A stretch of DNA of 64,000 bases from Caecibacteroides pullorum. GTDB lineage: Bacteria > Bacteroidota > Bacteroidia > Bacteroidales > Bacteroidaceae. The notes under the pieces were generated by a model that saw only the letters and a list, made by a program, of their open reading frames with translations, had not been told where the DNA came from and made no database searches. Location of the stretch: positions 62,001-126,000 of the forward strand of contig NZ_JAAZTS010000007.1 of assembly GCF_019239235.1 (NCBI RefSeq), given 5' to 3'. This document shows, one piece after another, positions 7,905 to 17,634 of this stretch. A program made the position numbers and the translations under genes. How positions within the stretch are numbered: the first letter of the stretch is position 1; each line of letters begins with the position of its first letter.

Positions 7905-9197
7905 ATGATCAAGCAATATTTTCAACAAGCCTGGGCGCAGCTCCGCCAGCAGCCGCTCATCAGCGGGGTGACGGTGGCGGGTACGGCCCTTTCCATCTTC
8001 CTCATCATGCTGGTGGTGATGATGCAACAGGTGCAGGTCGAACCTTTTGCGCCCGAAAGCAACCGCGACCGCTTCCTGCACGTGAAGTGGGGCAGCATCA
8101 CTAACGAAGCGTGGGGCGACAGCAACAGCAACGGTCCGTGGAGCGCAGCTTCGCTGAAAGAAATCTACGGCAAGCTGACGACGCCCGAGGCCGTCACCGT
8201 CTATGTGGTATATTCTCTGCCCAAGCCGGTCAGCCTGCCCGGCCAGCCCACTACGGCGGTCGATGTGCGCGAGACGGACAGCCAGTTCTGGACGGTGTTC
8301 GACTTCGCCTTCACCGACGGTAAGCCTTTCGATCAGGCCACGTTCGATGCCGGTCGACCGGTGGCCGTCATCACCGAAAGTGTGGCGCGCCTGCTGTTTG
8401 GTACGACGAAGGCCGTGGGAAAAGAATTCCTGCTGGCCCATGCGCCCTATCGGGTGTGCGGCGTGGTGAAGGACGTATCGACGCTGGCCGAAACGGCCTA
8501 CGCGCAGGTATGGATTCCTTATACCTCGACCGACCAGGTGAACAACACGTGGGAGAACGACCTGATGGGCCAAATGAGTTGCACCATCCTGGCCCGCGAC
8601 CGCAGCGACTTCCCCGCCATCCGCGAGGAGGCTGCCCGCCGGTTGGATGAATTCAATAAGGTGATAGGCGAGAACGGCTATCGAATCATCAACCGCAACC
8701 GTCCCTACGACCAGGAGAAGAACGCCCTGACAGCCGGCGCCAATGTGGAGCCGGATGTGACGGCTGCCCGCTGGACCCGTTTCATCATCTTCCTCATCCT
8801 GCTCATCGTGCCTGCCATCAACCTGAGCAGCATGACGCAGAGTCGCCTGCGCCGTCGCGTGGCGGAGATCGGGGTGCGCCGTGCCTTTGGCTGCACGCGC
8901 ATGGAACTGCTGGGGCAGATACTGGGCGAGAATTTCATCGTCACCCTGCTGGCAGGTGTGCTGGGGCTGATAATCAGCCTGCTCTTTGCCTTCCTGCTGG
9001 GCGATACCCTCTTTGTGCAGGACTGGACTACTGCGCTCAATCCGCCCGTGGTCGATGCCTCCATCCTGATACATGCCTCCACTTTCGGCTGGGCGTTGCT
9101 CTTTTGCTTCGTGCTCAACTTGCTCAGCACCGGCATTCCCGCCTGGCGGGCGTCGCGGATGAATATCGTGGAGGCGATTAACGGCAAGGCGCAGTGA
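7905..9197 (+). CDS. ABC transporter permease, FtsX/MacB type (A member, pair 3)
   Basis: A 430-residue A-type permease starting 'MIKQYFQQAWAQLRQQP'. It has the periplasmic motif 'VCGVVKDVS', the core 'IVPAINLSSMTQSRLRRRVAEIGVRRAFG' and the C-terminal 'MNIVEAINGK'. It is closest to the A member at 10518, sharing several identical motif blocks, so pairs 3 and 4 look like a recent tandem duplication. The start immediately follows palindromic repeat B. Confidence 0.88.
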   Translation: MIKQYFQQAWAQLRQQPLISGVTVAGTALSIFLIMLVVMMQQVQVEPFAPESNRDRFLHVKWGSITNEAWGDSNSNGPWSAASLKEIYGKLTTPEAVTVYVVYSLPKPVSLPGQPTTAVDVRETDSQFWTVFDFAFTDGKPFDQATFDAGRPVAVITESVARLLFGTTKAVGKEFLLAHAPYRVCGVVKDVSTLAETAYAQVWIPYTSTDQVNNTWENDLMGQMSCTILARDRSDFPAIREEAARRLDEFNKVIGENGYRIINRNRPYDQEKNALTAGANVEPDVTAARWTRFIIFLILLIVPAINLSSMTQSRLRRRVAEIGVRRAFGCTRMELLGQILGENFIVTLLAGVLGLIISLLFAFLLGDTLFVQDWTTALNPPVVDASILIHASTFGWALLFCFVLNLLSTGIPAWRASRMNIVEAINGKAQ

Positions 9198-9224
9198 TGT
9201 GAATGTATAAAATAGGATTACATT

Positions 9225-10481
9225 ATGAACAAGAAACTATTTACCCAAATACGCAACGAGTGGCGCAGCAACCTGTGGCTGGCGCTGGAGTTGCTGGTGG
9301 TGAGCGTGGTGATGTGGTACATCATCGACCTGCTTTACTGCCGCCTGGCCACCTATATGGAGCCGCGCGGCTTCGATACGGAGCATTGCTACCTGATAAC
9401 CATGGGCGTGCTCACCGACAAGAGTCCCGACTATACCCCCTATAGCGATACCCACAAACAGACCGACGAAGTGCGCGAGCTGGTGGAACGCCTGCGCCGC
9501 CGCCCCGAGGTGGAAGCGGTCAGCCTGTCGCAAAATTCCTATCCTTATAATGGTAGCAACGGCTCTGCGGAAGTGGATTACGACACGCTTCATGCGCCCC
9601 GTTGGACCATCCGCCGCATTGTGACGCCCGACTTCGTACGCGTGTTCCGTTACCGGGGGGCGCGTGGCGAGACGCCCGAGCAGCTGGCTGAAATATTGGA
9701 GCGGGGAGACTTCCTGGCTTCGGACAACCTGTATCGCAAGTACAGCGTCCCGATGACGTCGCTGGTAGGCAAGAAGGAATTCTATCTGTTCGGGGACACA
9801 ACCCAAACGTTTCGCCTGGGCGCCGTCTTGCAGAATGTGCGCTACGACGACTTCAGTCAGGCACGTTCCAGCTATTCCATGGTGTTCAACATGAACCTGC
9901 TGGACGAAGGGTGGTGGAACGCCGACCGCGAGCTCTGCGTCCGCGTCCGTGCCGACCGGGACCAGAACTTTATGGAGAACCTGAAGGCCGACAGCGAGAA
10001 GCAGTTCCGCATTGGTAATCTCTACATCAGCGACGTCAGGAGCTTCAAGGACATCCGTCACAGCTTCCAGCAAGGCGAGACCAGCCAGATGCGCAACTTG
10101 GTTGTGGGTATGGGCTTCCTGCTGCTGAACATCTTCCTGGGACTGCTCGGTACGTTCTGGTTCCGCACGCAGCAACGGCGCGGCGAGATTGCCCTGCACA
10201 AGGCGATGGGCGCCACGGACGGTGCGGTGTTCGGCCGCCTGATGAGCGAAGGCATGTTCTTGCTGCTGATCGTCACCGTGCCTGCCATCATTATCGACGT
10301 CTTATTGGCCCATTTCGAGTTGAACAGCTGGCGCAACGGCACTACGCTGGAGTGGACGCGCCTGGCTTTCTGCGTCGCCGCCACGTTTGTCCTCATCGCC
10401 GCCATGATCGGTATCGGTATCGGGCTTCCTGCCCGTCGTGCCATGAAGGTACAGCCGGCGGAGGCGTTGCACGATGAGTAA
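9225..10481 (+). CDS. ABC transporter permease, FtsX/MacB type (B member, pair 3)
   Basis: A 418-residue B-type permease with N-terminal 'LFTQIRNEWRSNLWLALELL', coupling segment 'GTFWFRTQQRRGEIALHKAMGAT' and the end 'PAEALHDE'. The start is 27 bp after the A partner. The N-terminus is nearly identical in pattern to the B member at 12131 ('LFTQLRNEWRGNFFLALELL'), again supporting a duplicated pair. Confidence 0.88.
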   Translation: MNKKLFTQIRNEWRSNLWLALELLVVSVVMWYIIDLLYCRLATYMEPRGFDTEHCYLITMGVLTDKSPDYTPYSDTHKQTDEVRELVERLRRRPEVEAVSLSQNSYPYNGSNGSAEVDYDTLHAPRWTIRRIVTPDFVRVFRYRGARGETPEQLAEILERGDFLASDNLYRKYSVPMTSLVGKKEFYLFGDTTQTFRLGAVLQNVRYDDFSQARSSYSMVFNMNLLDEGWWNADRELCVRVRADRDQNFMENLKADSEKQFRIGNLYISDVRSFKDIRHSFQQGETSQMRNLVVGMGFLLLNIFLGLLGTFWFRTQQRRGEIALHKAMGATDGAVFGRLMSEGMFLLLIVTVPAIIIDVLLAHFELNSWRNGTTLEWTRLAFCVAATFVLIAAMIGIGIGLPARRAMKVQPAEALHDE

Positions 10482-10517
10482 GGCCTCTAACTATTAACCG
10501 TTAATCACTCGCTGAAC

Positions 10518-11801
10518 ATGATACGATTCTATATTCAACAAGCTATTTATCACCTGCGCGAGAATCCCGTCGTCAGCTGGATCTCCGTGCTGGGCACGGC
10601 GCTGTCCATCTGCATGATCATGGTCATCGTCATCACCCTGCGCGTGCGGACGGCGGACTGCGAGCCGGAAGTGAACCGCAGCCGCTCGCTCTACGTGCCC
10701 AACATGTCCTACCGTGCCAAGGGCGACCTGAGCGGCAGCTCTGCCAACTCGAGCATGTCGGTACAGACCGGGCGCGAATGCTTCAAGGCGCTGACTACGG
10801 CCGAGGCTGTCACCCTGGCGTCGAACCCCGGCAAGGTGCGCGTTTCGCTGCCCGCCGGTGCCAAGCTGTCGGCCGACATGGTGCAGACCGACGAGGACTT
10901 CTGGCAGGTTTTCCGCTTCCGCTTCCTCGACGGCAAGCCCTTCACGACGGCCGACGTGAGCAGCGGACTGCCCCGCGCCGTCATCGCCGCTTCGGTGGCG
11001 CGCCGCCTGTTCGGGCGGACGGACGTCAGCGGGCAGCACGTGGAGCTGAACCACGTGGACTTCCAGGTGTGCGGCGTGGTGGCCGACGTCTCCATGCTGG
11101 CCACCGACGCCTACGCCCAAGTGTGGATACCTTATACGGCCGGCAACGCGGAGGCCAACTCGTGGGGCTACAACCTGATGGGGCCGATGCGCGCTGTCAT
11201 CCTGGCCCGCAGCCGGGCGGACTTCCCCGCCATCCGCGAGGAGTGCGAGCGCCTGCGACAGAAGTACAACGATGCGCAGGAGGGCGTGGAGGTGTTCTAC
11301 CGCGGCCAGCCCGACACGCAGTTCACCCACCTCTATCGCACGTGGAGCCAGGAGCCCGACGTGCAGGGCGTGGTGCTGCGCTACGTCGTGGTGATGCTCA
11401 TCCTGCTCATCGTGCCTGCCATCAACCTCTCGAGCATGACCCTCTCGCGGATGCGCCGGCGGATGGCGGAAATCGGAGTGCGCAAGGCCTTCGGCGCCAC
11501 GGCGAACGAACTGATGCGGCAGGTCTTCCTGGAGAACCTGCTACTGACCTGCCTGGCGGGCCTGCTGGGGCTGGCGCTGAGCTACGCCGCCACCTTCGTG
11601 CTGAACGGCTTCCTCTTCGGCAACTCTACCAACGCCTATCTGGCGGGCGAGACCAGCCTGACGGCGGGCGCCCTGCTCAGCCCCTGGATTTTCCTGGCGG
11701 CCTTCCTCTTCTGCCTGCTGATGAACCTGCTCAGCGCGGGCATCCCCGCCTGGCGCGCCTCGCGGATGAACATCGTGGAGGCCATCAACGGGAAGCGGTA
11801 G
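10518..11801 (+). CDS. ABC transporter permease, FtsX/MacB type (A member, pair 4)
   Basis: A 427-residue A-type permease. It begins 'MIRFYIQQAIYHLRENP', carries 'VCGVVADVSMLATDAYAQVW' type periplasmic sequence, 'NLSSMTLSRMRRRMAEIGVRKAFGA' type coupling sequence and ends 'MNIVEAINGKR'. The codon composition is among the most GC-rich in the window. Repeat array 2 lies between it and its B partner, so this pair is split by about 330 bp. Confidence 0.88.
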   Translation: MIRFYIQQAIYHLRENPVVSWISVLGTALSICMIMVIVITLRVRTADCEPEVNRSRSLYVPNMSYRAKGDLSGSSANSSMSVQTGRECFKALTTAEAVTLASNPGKVRVSLPAGAKLSADMVQTDEDFWQVFRFRFLDGKPFTTADVSSGLPRAVIAASVARRLFGRTDVSGQHVELNHVDFQVCGVVADVSMLATDAYAQVWIPYTAGNAEANSWGYNLMGPMRAVILARSRADFPAIREECERLRQKYNDAQEGVEVFYRGQPDTQFTHLYRTWSQEPDVQGVVLRYVVVMLILLIVPAINLSSMTLSRMRRRMAEIGVRKAFGATANELMRQVFLENLLLTCLAGLLGLALSYAATFVLNGFLFGNSTNAYLAGETSLTAGALLSPWIFLAAFLFCLLMNLLSAGIPAWRASRMNIVEAINGKR

Positions 11802-11813
11802 GCGGACAGGCCG

Positions 11814-12064
11814 AAACTCGGGAGTTTCTACCCGTCAACCGTGGTGGATGGGGCAAAACTCGGGAGTTTCGCCCGAAAACCGTGGTGGACGAGGCAAAAC
11901 TCGGGAGTTTCTACCTGTCAACCGTGGTAAACGGGGCAAAACTCGGGAGTTTCTGCCCGTCAACCGTGGTAAACGGGGCAAAACTCGGGAGTTTCTGCCC
12001 GTCAACCGTGGTAAACGGGGCAAAACCCGGGAGTTTCCGCCCGACAACCGCGGCGGACGCGGAG
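11814..12064 (+). repeat. Tandem array of about six 41-42 bp repeats (array 2)
   Basis: Units start at 11814, 11856, 11897, 11939, 11981 and 12023 and belong to the same family as array 1. The sequence after the last unit (GCGGAG-x-CT-x-GAC-x-GAATGGAT) is also shared with array 1, so the two arrays derive from one ancestral block. A C-rich/G-rich inverted segment (about 12091-12116) then precedes the next gene. Long open frames through the array on both strands encode only repeated low-complexity peptides and are not counted as genes. Confidence 0.9.
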
Positions 12065-12130
12065 ACTTGACAGAATGGATTACTAATTTTCCCCCTCCCC
12101 ACAGCGGGAGGGGGGCGAACGAAAGAAACG

Positions 12131-13432
12131 ATGATGAAAAAACTCTTTACTCAACTGCGAAACGAATGGCGCGGCAACTTTTTCCTCGCGCTGGAACTGC
12201 TGGTGGTCTTCGTGGTGCTGTGGTACATCGTGGACTGGTGCTGCGTGACGGCGCGCGTCTACTTCGCCCCGATGGGCTTCGACACGCGCCACTGCTACTG
12301 CCTGATGGTGAACCGCCTGACGCCGAACTCCGCCCTCTACACGCCCGGCCGCACCGTGGGCGACGACATGGACGACCTGCTGGAGATAGCCGAGCGCCTG
12401 CGCCACCGTCCCGGCGTGGAGGCGGTGGCCATCTCGCAGAACTGCATCCCCTACGGCGACGGCAGCAACGGCATTGAGGCCTTCGTGGACACGGTGCCCG
12501 TCTACGCCATGCTACGCCTGACGCAGCCCGACTACATGCGCCTGTTCCGCATCCGCGGCGTGGCCGTGCAGGGCGCCGACGGGCGGACGGTGTACACCGC
12601 GAGCTCCGACTCGCTGGCCGCCGTGCTGGGGCCGGGCACGATGGTCCTCTCGCGCAACGCGGCGGCGGACTGCGACGCCCTGGGTCGGCCCGACGCCACG
12701 GAGCTGCTGGGCCGCCGGCTGTCCTTGTGGAAGCCGGACACTGACAACAGCCTGCGTGTGGCGGGCGTTGCCGAGCCCATGCGCTGGAACCATTTCACGA
12801 CCGCCGACCAGTGGGGCGGACCCTTCCTGGCGACGGACTTCCCGCGCGAGGTGATGGTGGAGTACGAGAACCCCGCCTACCTGCAACTGAGCGTGCGCGT
12901 CACGCCCGAGGCCGACCACGGCTTCGCCGAGACGCTCATGGCCGAGGCCGACCGCCTCTACCGCGTGGGCAACGTCTACGTGCTCGACGTCCTCTCGTTC
13001 GACCAGCTGCAGCACATCGAGGAGCTGGAAGACGTCAACGAAGTCAAGACGCAGCTCTGCATCCTGGGCTTCCTGCTGCTGAACATCTTCCTGGGCGTGG
13101 TCGGCACCTTCTGGTTCCGCACGCAGCACCGCCGTCAGGAGGTGGCGCTCCGTATGGCGATGGGCAGCACGCGGCGGGGCATCTTCCTCCGCCTCGTGGC
13201 CGAGGGCCTGTTGCTGCTCACGCTGGCCGCCGTGCCTGCCGCCCTTGTGGCGCTGAACCTCGGCGTGGCGGAGCTGGTGGACGTCGGCCGATTGCCCTTC
13301 GACGCGCCGCGCTTCGTGCTCGCCCTCGCGCTCTCGTGGCTGCTGATGGCGCTGATGATTGTCGTGGGCGTATGCTATCCCGCCCGCCGCGCCATGCAGG
13401 TTCAGCCCGCCGAGGCGCTGCACGACGAGTAA
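12131..13432 (+). CDS. ABC transporter permease, FtsX/MacB type (B member, pair 4)
   Basis: A 433-residue B-type permease with coupling segment 'GTFWFRTQHRRQEVALRMAMGST' and C-terminus 'PAEALHDE'. Two adjacent ATG codons (12131 and 12134) could start it. It is more GC-rich than its relative at 9225 and its periplasmic domain has a small extra segment around residue 140-160. It is followed after 30 bp by pair 5. Confidence 0.88.
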   Translation: MMKKLFTQLRNEWRGNFFLALELLVVFVVLWYIVDWCCVTARVYFAPMGFDTRHCYCLMVNRLTPNSALYTPGRTVGDDMDDLLEIAERLRHRPGVEAVAISQNCIPYGDGSNGIEAFVDTVPVYAMLRLTQPDYMRLFRIRGVAVQGADGRTVYTASSDSLAAVLGPGTMVLSRNAAADCDALGRPDATELLGRRLSLWKPDTDNSLRVAGVAEPMRWNHFTTADQWGGPFLATDFPREVMVEYENPAYLQLSVRVTPEADHGFAETLMAEADRLYRVGNVYVLDVLSFDQLQHIEELEDVNEVKTQLCILGFLLLNIFLGVVGTFWFRTQHRRQEVALRMAMGSTRRGIFLRLVAEGLLLLTLAAVPAALVALNLGVAELVDVGRLPFDAPRFVLALALSWLLMALMIVVGVCYPARRAMQVQPAEALHDE

Positions 13433-13462
13433 TCATGAATCTCTGATAAACCGCTTTTTGAC

Positions 13463-14812
13463 ATGAAACATTCTTTGTTACACAACCTGCGTTCGTTCTT
13501 CCGCCTGCTGGGCCAGCACCGCTTCTACACGGCGGTGTGCGTGGTGGGTACGGCAGTCACCATCGCCTTCGTTATGGTAGTGGTCATGGTCTATGACTTC
13601 CGTACGGCGGACGTGGCTCCTGAAACCCGACGCAGCCGTGTGCTCTACAACTACGGCACCCAATGCATGCGTCCCGATGGTTCGAACATGTGGGGCTACC
13701 GCGCCTTGGGCCCCACCGCTTTCCATGCTTTTTTCGACAATCTGCCCGGCGTGGACGAGCTGACGTGGCATGGCGGACTGAGCAAAGCGGTCTGTGCTTT
13801 GCCCGCTTCGTCCGACCGCCGGTCGGTGATGCTTCGTGCCGTGGCTGCCAACTGGTTCGACTTCTTTCGCTACCGTTTCGTGGCGGGCCGTCCCTTCACA
13901 CAGGCTGAATACGATGCCGGTCGCGCCGCTTTCGAGCAGGCCGATGACGAGTGGCGGCTCGTCCGCAATCGTGAGGACGGCGTGGTGCGGCGTTTCATTG
14001 TCATCAGCGAGCGCCTGGCACGCCAGCTGTACGGCGGAGCCGCCGAGGCGGTGGGCAAGCAGCTGTTGCTGGATTTCCAGGAGGCTCGTGTAGTGGGCGT
14101 GGTGGCCGACGTCAGCTCCATCTTTCAGACCGCTTACGCCGATGTCTGGGAGCCCTTCACCCTGATGAATGAGGACAACCTCGATCCGAACCTCGCCACT
14201 GCGGGTCTGATAGGCTTTCGCTATGCCGTCCTCCACCTGTCGCCCGGCACATCGGCGGCCGCCGTCCGCGCCGAGGTAGACCGCCGCCTGGCACAGCTCA
14301 ACAGTCAGGGCCTGGAATACATTCTGAAGGATCCGAAGCTCTATACGCATACGGAATACACTTTTTTCCGCGACGGTAACATCAGTGCGGGACTGGTCTA
14401 CGCCCTGCTGTTGGTAGTGTTGCTGGTCGTTCCCGCGGTGGGCATCTCGGGGCTGGTCCATGCCCAGATGCAGAGCCGCCTGGGCGAGATTGCCATCCGC
14501 AAGGCGTATGGTGCTTCGAATGCCAACATCATCGGCCACCTCTTCATCGAGAGTCTGGGCACCACGCTGATAGGTGGCGTGCTGGGCTACGCCCTGTCGT
14601 GTGTCTTGGTCGTGGCGGGTGGCACGTGGCTGTTCGGCACGGGTGGTGTCGAGTTGCAGGGCATTGTGCTAGGAAGCGACCTGCTGCTGCGTCCGTCGTT
14701 GTTCTTGGCAGTGCTGGCGGCGTGCCTAGTCTTCAATGCGCTGTCCACCCTGCTCCCGGCCTGGATGGCGGTGCATCGCAGTATTTCGTACACATTAACC
14801 GGAGGAGAATAA
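13463..14812 (+). CDS. ABC transporter permease, FtsX/MacB type (A member, pair 5)
   Basis: A 449-residue A-type permease and the most divergent A member ('MKHSLLHNLRSFFRLLGQHRF' start). The periplasmic domain is longer, the motif reads 'VVGVVADVSSI', and the coupling part reads 'HAQMQSRLGEIAIRKAYGAS'. The stop is followed after only 2 bp by the start of the B partner, so the two are translationally coupled. Confidence 0.87.
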   Translation: MKHSLLHNLRSFFRLLGQHRFYTAVCVVGTAVTIAFVMVVVMVYDFRTADVAPETRRSRVLYNYGTQCMRPDGSNMWGYRALGPTAFHAFFDNLPGVDELTWHGGLSKAVCALPASSDRRSVMLRAVAANWFDFFRYRFVAGRPFTQAEYDAGRAAFEQADDEWRLVRNREDGVVRRFIVISERLARQLYGGAAEAVGKQLLLDFQEARVVGVVADVSSIFQTAYADVWEPFTLMNEDNLDPNLATAGLIGFRYAVLHLSPGTSAAAVRAEVDRRLAQLNSQGLEYILKDPKLYTHTEYTFFRDGNISAGLVYALLLVVLLVVPAVGISGLVHAQMQSRLGEIAIRKAYGASNANIIGHLFIESLGTTLIGGVLGYALSCVLVVAGGTWLFGTGGVELQGIVLGSDLLLRPSLFLAVLAACLVFNALSTLLPAWMAVHRSISYTLTGGE

Positions 14813-14814
14813 AC

Positions 14815-16068
14815 ATGTGGAGACAATTGTTCAATCAGATATGGAATCAGCGCCGCGCCAACGTCTGGCTGTGGACGGAGCTGTGCATCGTGACCGTACT
14901 GCTGTGGTATGGTATCGATCTGGTCTATAACTACGAAGGGGCGGCCTGGCAGCCCAAGGGCTACGACACCTCGTGCGTCTTCGACCTGACGGTGGCAACG
15001 AAGCCCCTGGAGGTCATCAACGACGCCGACAACCGGCGGGCGGGCGAGGACTTCACCTACCTGTACAATCTGATCAAGGATTATCCCGGCGTGGAGGCCG
15101 TCTGCGCCTACCATGGCAGCATTCCCTATACGGACGACGCCATGTTCGAGGGTTATGCACCGCACAGCGACTCGACGCACGTGGTGCACAGCTACATCCG
15201 CTACGTCACGTCCTCTTACTTCGACGTGTTTCGCCTGAAGCCTTTGGCCGGGCAGCCCGACGAGGCGCACTGGTCGCCTGCCGAATATCCCATGCCGGTA
15301 TGGATGAGTGCCGACCTGGCCGATTCGCTGTTTCATCTGCCCAATGTGGCCGACGCCGTGGGCAAGACCTGCTTTAACCCTTACTTCTTGAAGTCGGCCC
15401 GCCCGCAGACCAATTATCGTGTGGCAGCCGTCCTGCCCCGCCACAAGCTGAGCGACTACGAACGCTACGAGCCGTTCATCTATCTGCCTGCCCAGAAGGC
15501 TCTCTTCTGGCAGAACGTGGCGATACGTGTCGCGCCCGACCAGGTGGCCGGTTTCGCCGAGCGTTTCCGCCGCGACATGCAGCCTGTGTTCGACCGTGGC
15601 ATCTTCTACCTGAACACCATTCGTTCGTACGACGACATGAAGGCGGCCTACGACGTGCAGCAGGGCACGGTGAACTACCTGAACACGGTCTATGCCGTGG
15701 CGGCCTTCTTCCTGTTCAACGTCTTCCTGTGCGTCTTTGCCACATTTTGGTACCGCACGCGCAAGCGCCGTTGCGAGGTGGCGCTCCGCATGGCGATGGG
15801 CAGTAACCGTCAGTCGGTGATGGCCTATTTCCTGTTGGAGGGTCTTCTGCTCCTGTTGATGACTGCCGTGCCCGCCTTGGTCATCGCTTTCAATATCCAG
15901 TTGGCTGACCTGACCGTTCACACGCTGATGGATGCGACGGGCGGGCGTTTTGCAGGCTGCTTTGGTTTGGCACTGTTACTGATGGCACTGATTATCATGG
16001 TCGGCATCTGGTATCCCGCCCGTCAGGCCATGAAGATACAGCCCGCCGAGGCGCTGCACGATGAATAA
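14815..16068 (+). CDS. ABC transporter permease, FtsX/MacB type (B member, pair 5)
   Basis: A 417-residue B-type permease starting 'MWRQLFNQIWNQRRANVWLW', with coupling segment 'ATFWYRTRKRRCEVALRMAMGS' type and end 'PAEALHDE'. The ATG at 14815 is preceded by GGAGGAG at an ideal distance, an unusually strong Shine-Dalgarno sequence for this group; the frame is open further upstream but that region encodes the A member in another frame. The TolC-like gene follows after 30 bp. Confidence 0.88.
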   Translation: MWRQLFNQIWNQRRANVWLWTELCIVTVLLWYGIDLVYNYEGAAWQPKGYDTSCVFDLTVATKPLEVINDADNRRAGEDFTYLYNLIKDYPGVEAVCAYHGSIPYTDDAMFEGYAPHSDSTHVVHSYIRYVTSSYFDVFRLKPLAGQPDEAHWSPAEYPMPVWMSADLADSLFHLPNVADAVGKTCFNPYFLKSARPQTNYRVAAVLPRHKLSDYERYEPFIYLPAQKALFWQNVAIRVAPDQVAGFAERFRRDMQPVFDRGIFYLNTIRSYDDMKAAYDVQQGTVNYLNTVYAVAAFFLFNVFLCVFATFWYRTRKRRCEVALRMAMGSNRQSVMAYFLLEGLLLLLMTAVPALVIAFNIQLADLTVHTLMDATGGRFAGCFGLALLLMALIIMVGIWYPARQAMKIQPAEALHDE

Positions 16069-16098
16069 CTTTTGCTAACGATTAATAGTATATATGAT

Positions 16099-17595
16099 AT
16101 GAGAATGAAATTCTGTTTCCTGTTGATGACATGGGTGCCGCTGGCATCTTTCGCCGCCGCTCCTGCTGCTGCCGACAGTGTGCATCATCGTCCCATCACG
16201 CTGGATGAGGCTATCCTGCTGGCTCGCGTGCAGAGTGTGGACGCAGCTGTGGCCCTGAACGAACTGAAAACCGCCTACTGGGAGTACCGCACCTTCCGTG
16301 CCGACTTGTTGCCGGAAGTGAACCTGACGGCTACCCTACCTTCGTATAACAAGAGCTATAACTCCTACCAGCAGGACGACGGTTCGTACACCTTCGTGCG
16401 TAACAACTACATGCAGATGAGCGGCCAGCTTTCTATCGACCAGAATATCTGGCTGACGGGCGGTACGCTCTCACTGAACACGTCGCTTGACTTCCTGCGC
16501 CAGATGGACGGCACCGTGGGCAACCGCTTCATGTCCGTGCCTCTGGCATTGACGCTGAACCAGCCCATCTTCGGCGTGAATACCATTAAGTGGGACCGCC
16601 GTATCGAGCCCGTGCGTTACGCCGAGGCGAAGGCAGCCTTCCTCAGTGCCACGGAGGAGGTGACGATGACCACCATCAACCACTTCTTCAACCTTCTGCT
16701 GGCCCGCGAGAACGTTAACATCGCCCGTCAGAATCTGGCCAACGCCGAGAAGCTTCACGAGGTGGCGAAGGCCAAGCGCCGCATGGGACAGATCAGCGAG
16801 AACGATCTGCTGCAGCTGGAGCTGAACGTGCTCGATGCCCGCTCCACGTTGACTTCGAACGAAAGCTCGCTGAAGAGCAACATGTTCGCCCTGCGCTCGT
16901 TCCTGGCCTTGGGCGAGGACGAGGAGTTGGAACCTGTGGTGCCCGACTCTGTGCCCGATGTCCTGCTCAACTATGACGAGGTGCTGGACAAGGCGTTGAA
17001 AAACAATTCTTTTGCCCACAACATTCGCCGCCGTCAGTTGGAGGCCGATTACGAGGTAGCCAAGGCAAAGGGCAACATGCGCGAAATCACCCTCTTCGCT
17101 CAGGTGGGCTTTACGGGTACGGACAATCGCTTCGACAGTGCTTATCGCCGTCTGAAAGACAATCAGGTGGTGGAGGTGGGCTTTAAGATACCCATTCTGG
17201 ACTGGGGCAAGCGTCGCGGTCAGGTGAAGGTGGCACAGAGCAACCGCGAGGTGACCGAGAGCAAGCTGCGCCAGGAGTCGATGAACTTCAACCAGAACAT
17301 CTTCATCCTGGTAGAGCAGTTCAACAACCAGCAGGCCCAGCTCCACCTGGCCGACGAAGCCGACCGTATCGCCCGCAAGCGTTACCACACCAACGTGGAG
17401 ACTTTCCTCATCGGCAAAATCTCCACCCTCGACCTGAACGACTCACAGACACAGAAGGACGAGGCGCGTCGCAAGCACATCACCGAGCTGTTCTACTACT
17501 GGTACTATTACTACCAGCTGCGCAGCCTGACGTTGTGGGATTTCGTGGCCGGCACGGGTATCGATGCTGACTTCGACAAGATTGTGCGCCGATGA
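16099..17595 (+). CDS. TolC-family outer-membrane efflux protein
   Basis: A 498-residue outer-membrane factor with a signal peptide (cleavage near 'AAPAAADS'), the opening 'ITLDEAILLARVQS', long coiled-coil-forming helices in two repeats, and 'VGFKIPILDWGKRRGQVKVAQSN', a standard OEP-domain signature. It would form the trimeric exit duct for the adaptor and permeases encoded upstream. The start at 16099 (ATG) gives a proper signal peptide; a second ATG lies two codons on. Its position as last structural gene before the regulators supports one functional export locus. Confidence 0.9.
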   Translation: MRMKFCFLLMTWVPLASFAAAPAAADSVHHRPITLDEAILLARVQSVDAAVALNELKTAYWEYRTFRADLLPEVNLTATLPSYNKSYNSYQQDDGSYTFVRNNYMQMSGQLSIDQNIWLTGGTLSLNTSLDFLRQMDGTVGNRFMSVPLALTLNQPIFGVNTIKWDRRIEPVRYAEAKAAFLSATEEVTMTTINHFFNLLLARENVNIARQNLANAEKLHEVAKAKRRMGQISENDLLQLELNVLDARSTLTSNESSLKSNMFALRSFLALGEDEELEPVVPDSVPDVLLNYDEVLDKALKNNSFAHNIRRRQLEADYEVAKAKGNMREITLFAQVGFTGTDNRFDSAYRRLKDNQVVEVGFKIPILDWGKRRGQVKVAQSNREVTESKLRQESMNFNQNIFILVEQFNNQQAQLHLADEADRIARKRYHTNVETFLIGKISTLDLNDSQTQKDEARRKHITELFYYWYYYYQLRSLTLWDFVAGTGIDADFDKIVRR

Positions 17596-17634
17596 GGCGG
17601 CGGTTCGCGGAATAATGTTTATTTTTGCGCCATT

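Noticed and set aside
10778..12070. Open frame of 430 codons overlapping the A member of pair 4 and running through repeat array 2
   Set aside because: It is an out-of-frame shadow of the permease; the part over the array only gives repeated low-complexity peptides.
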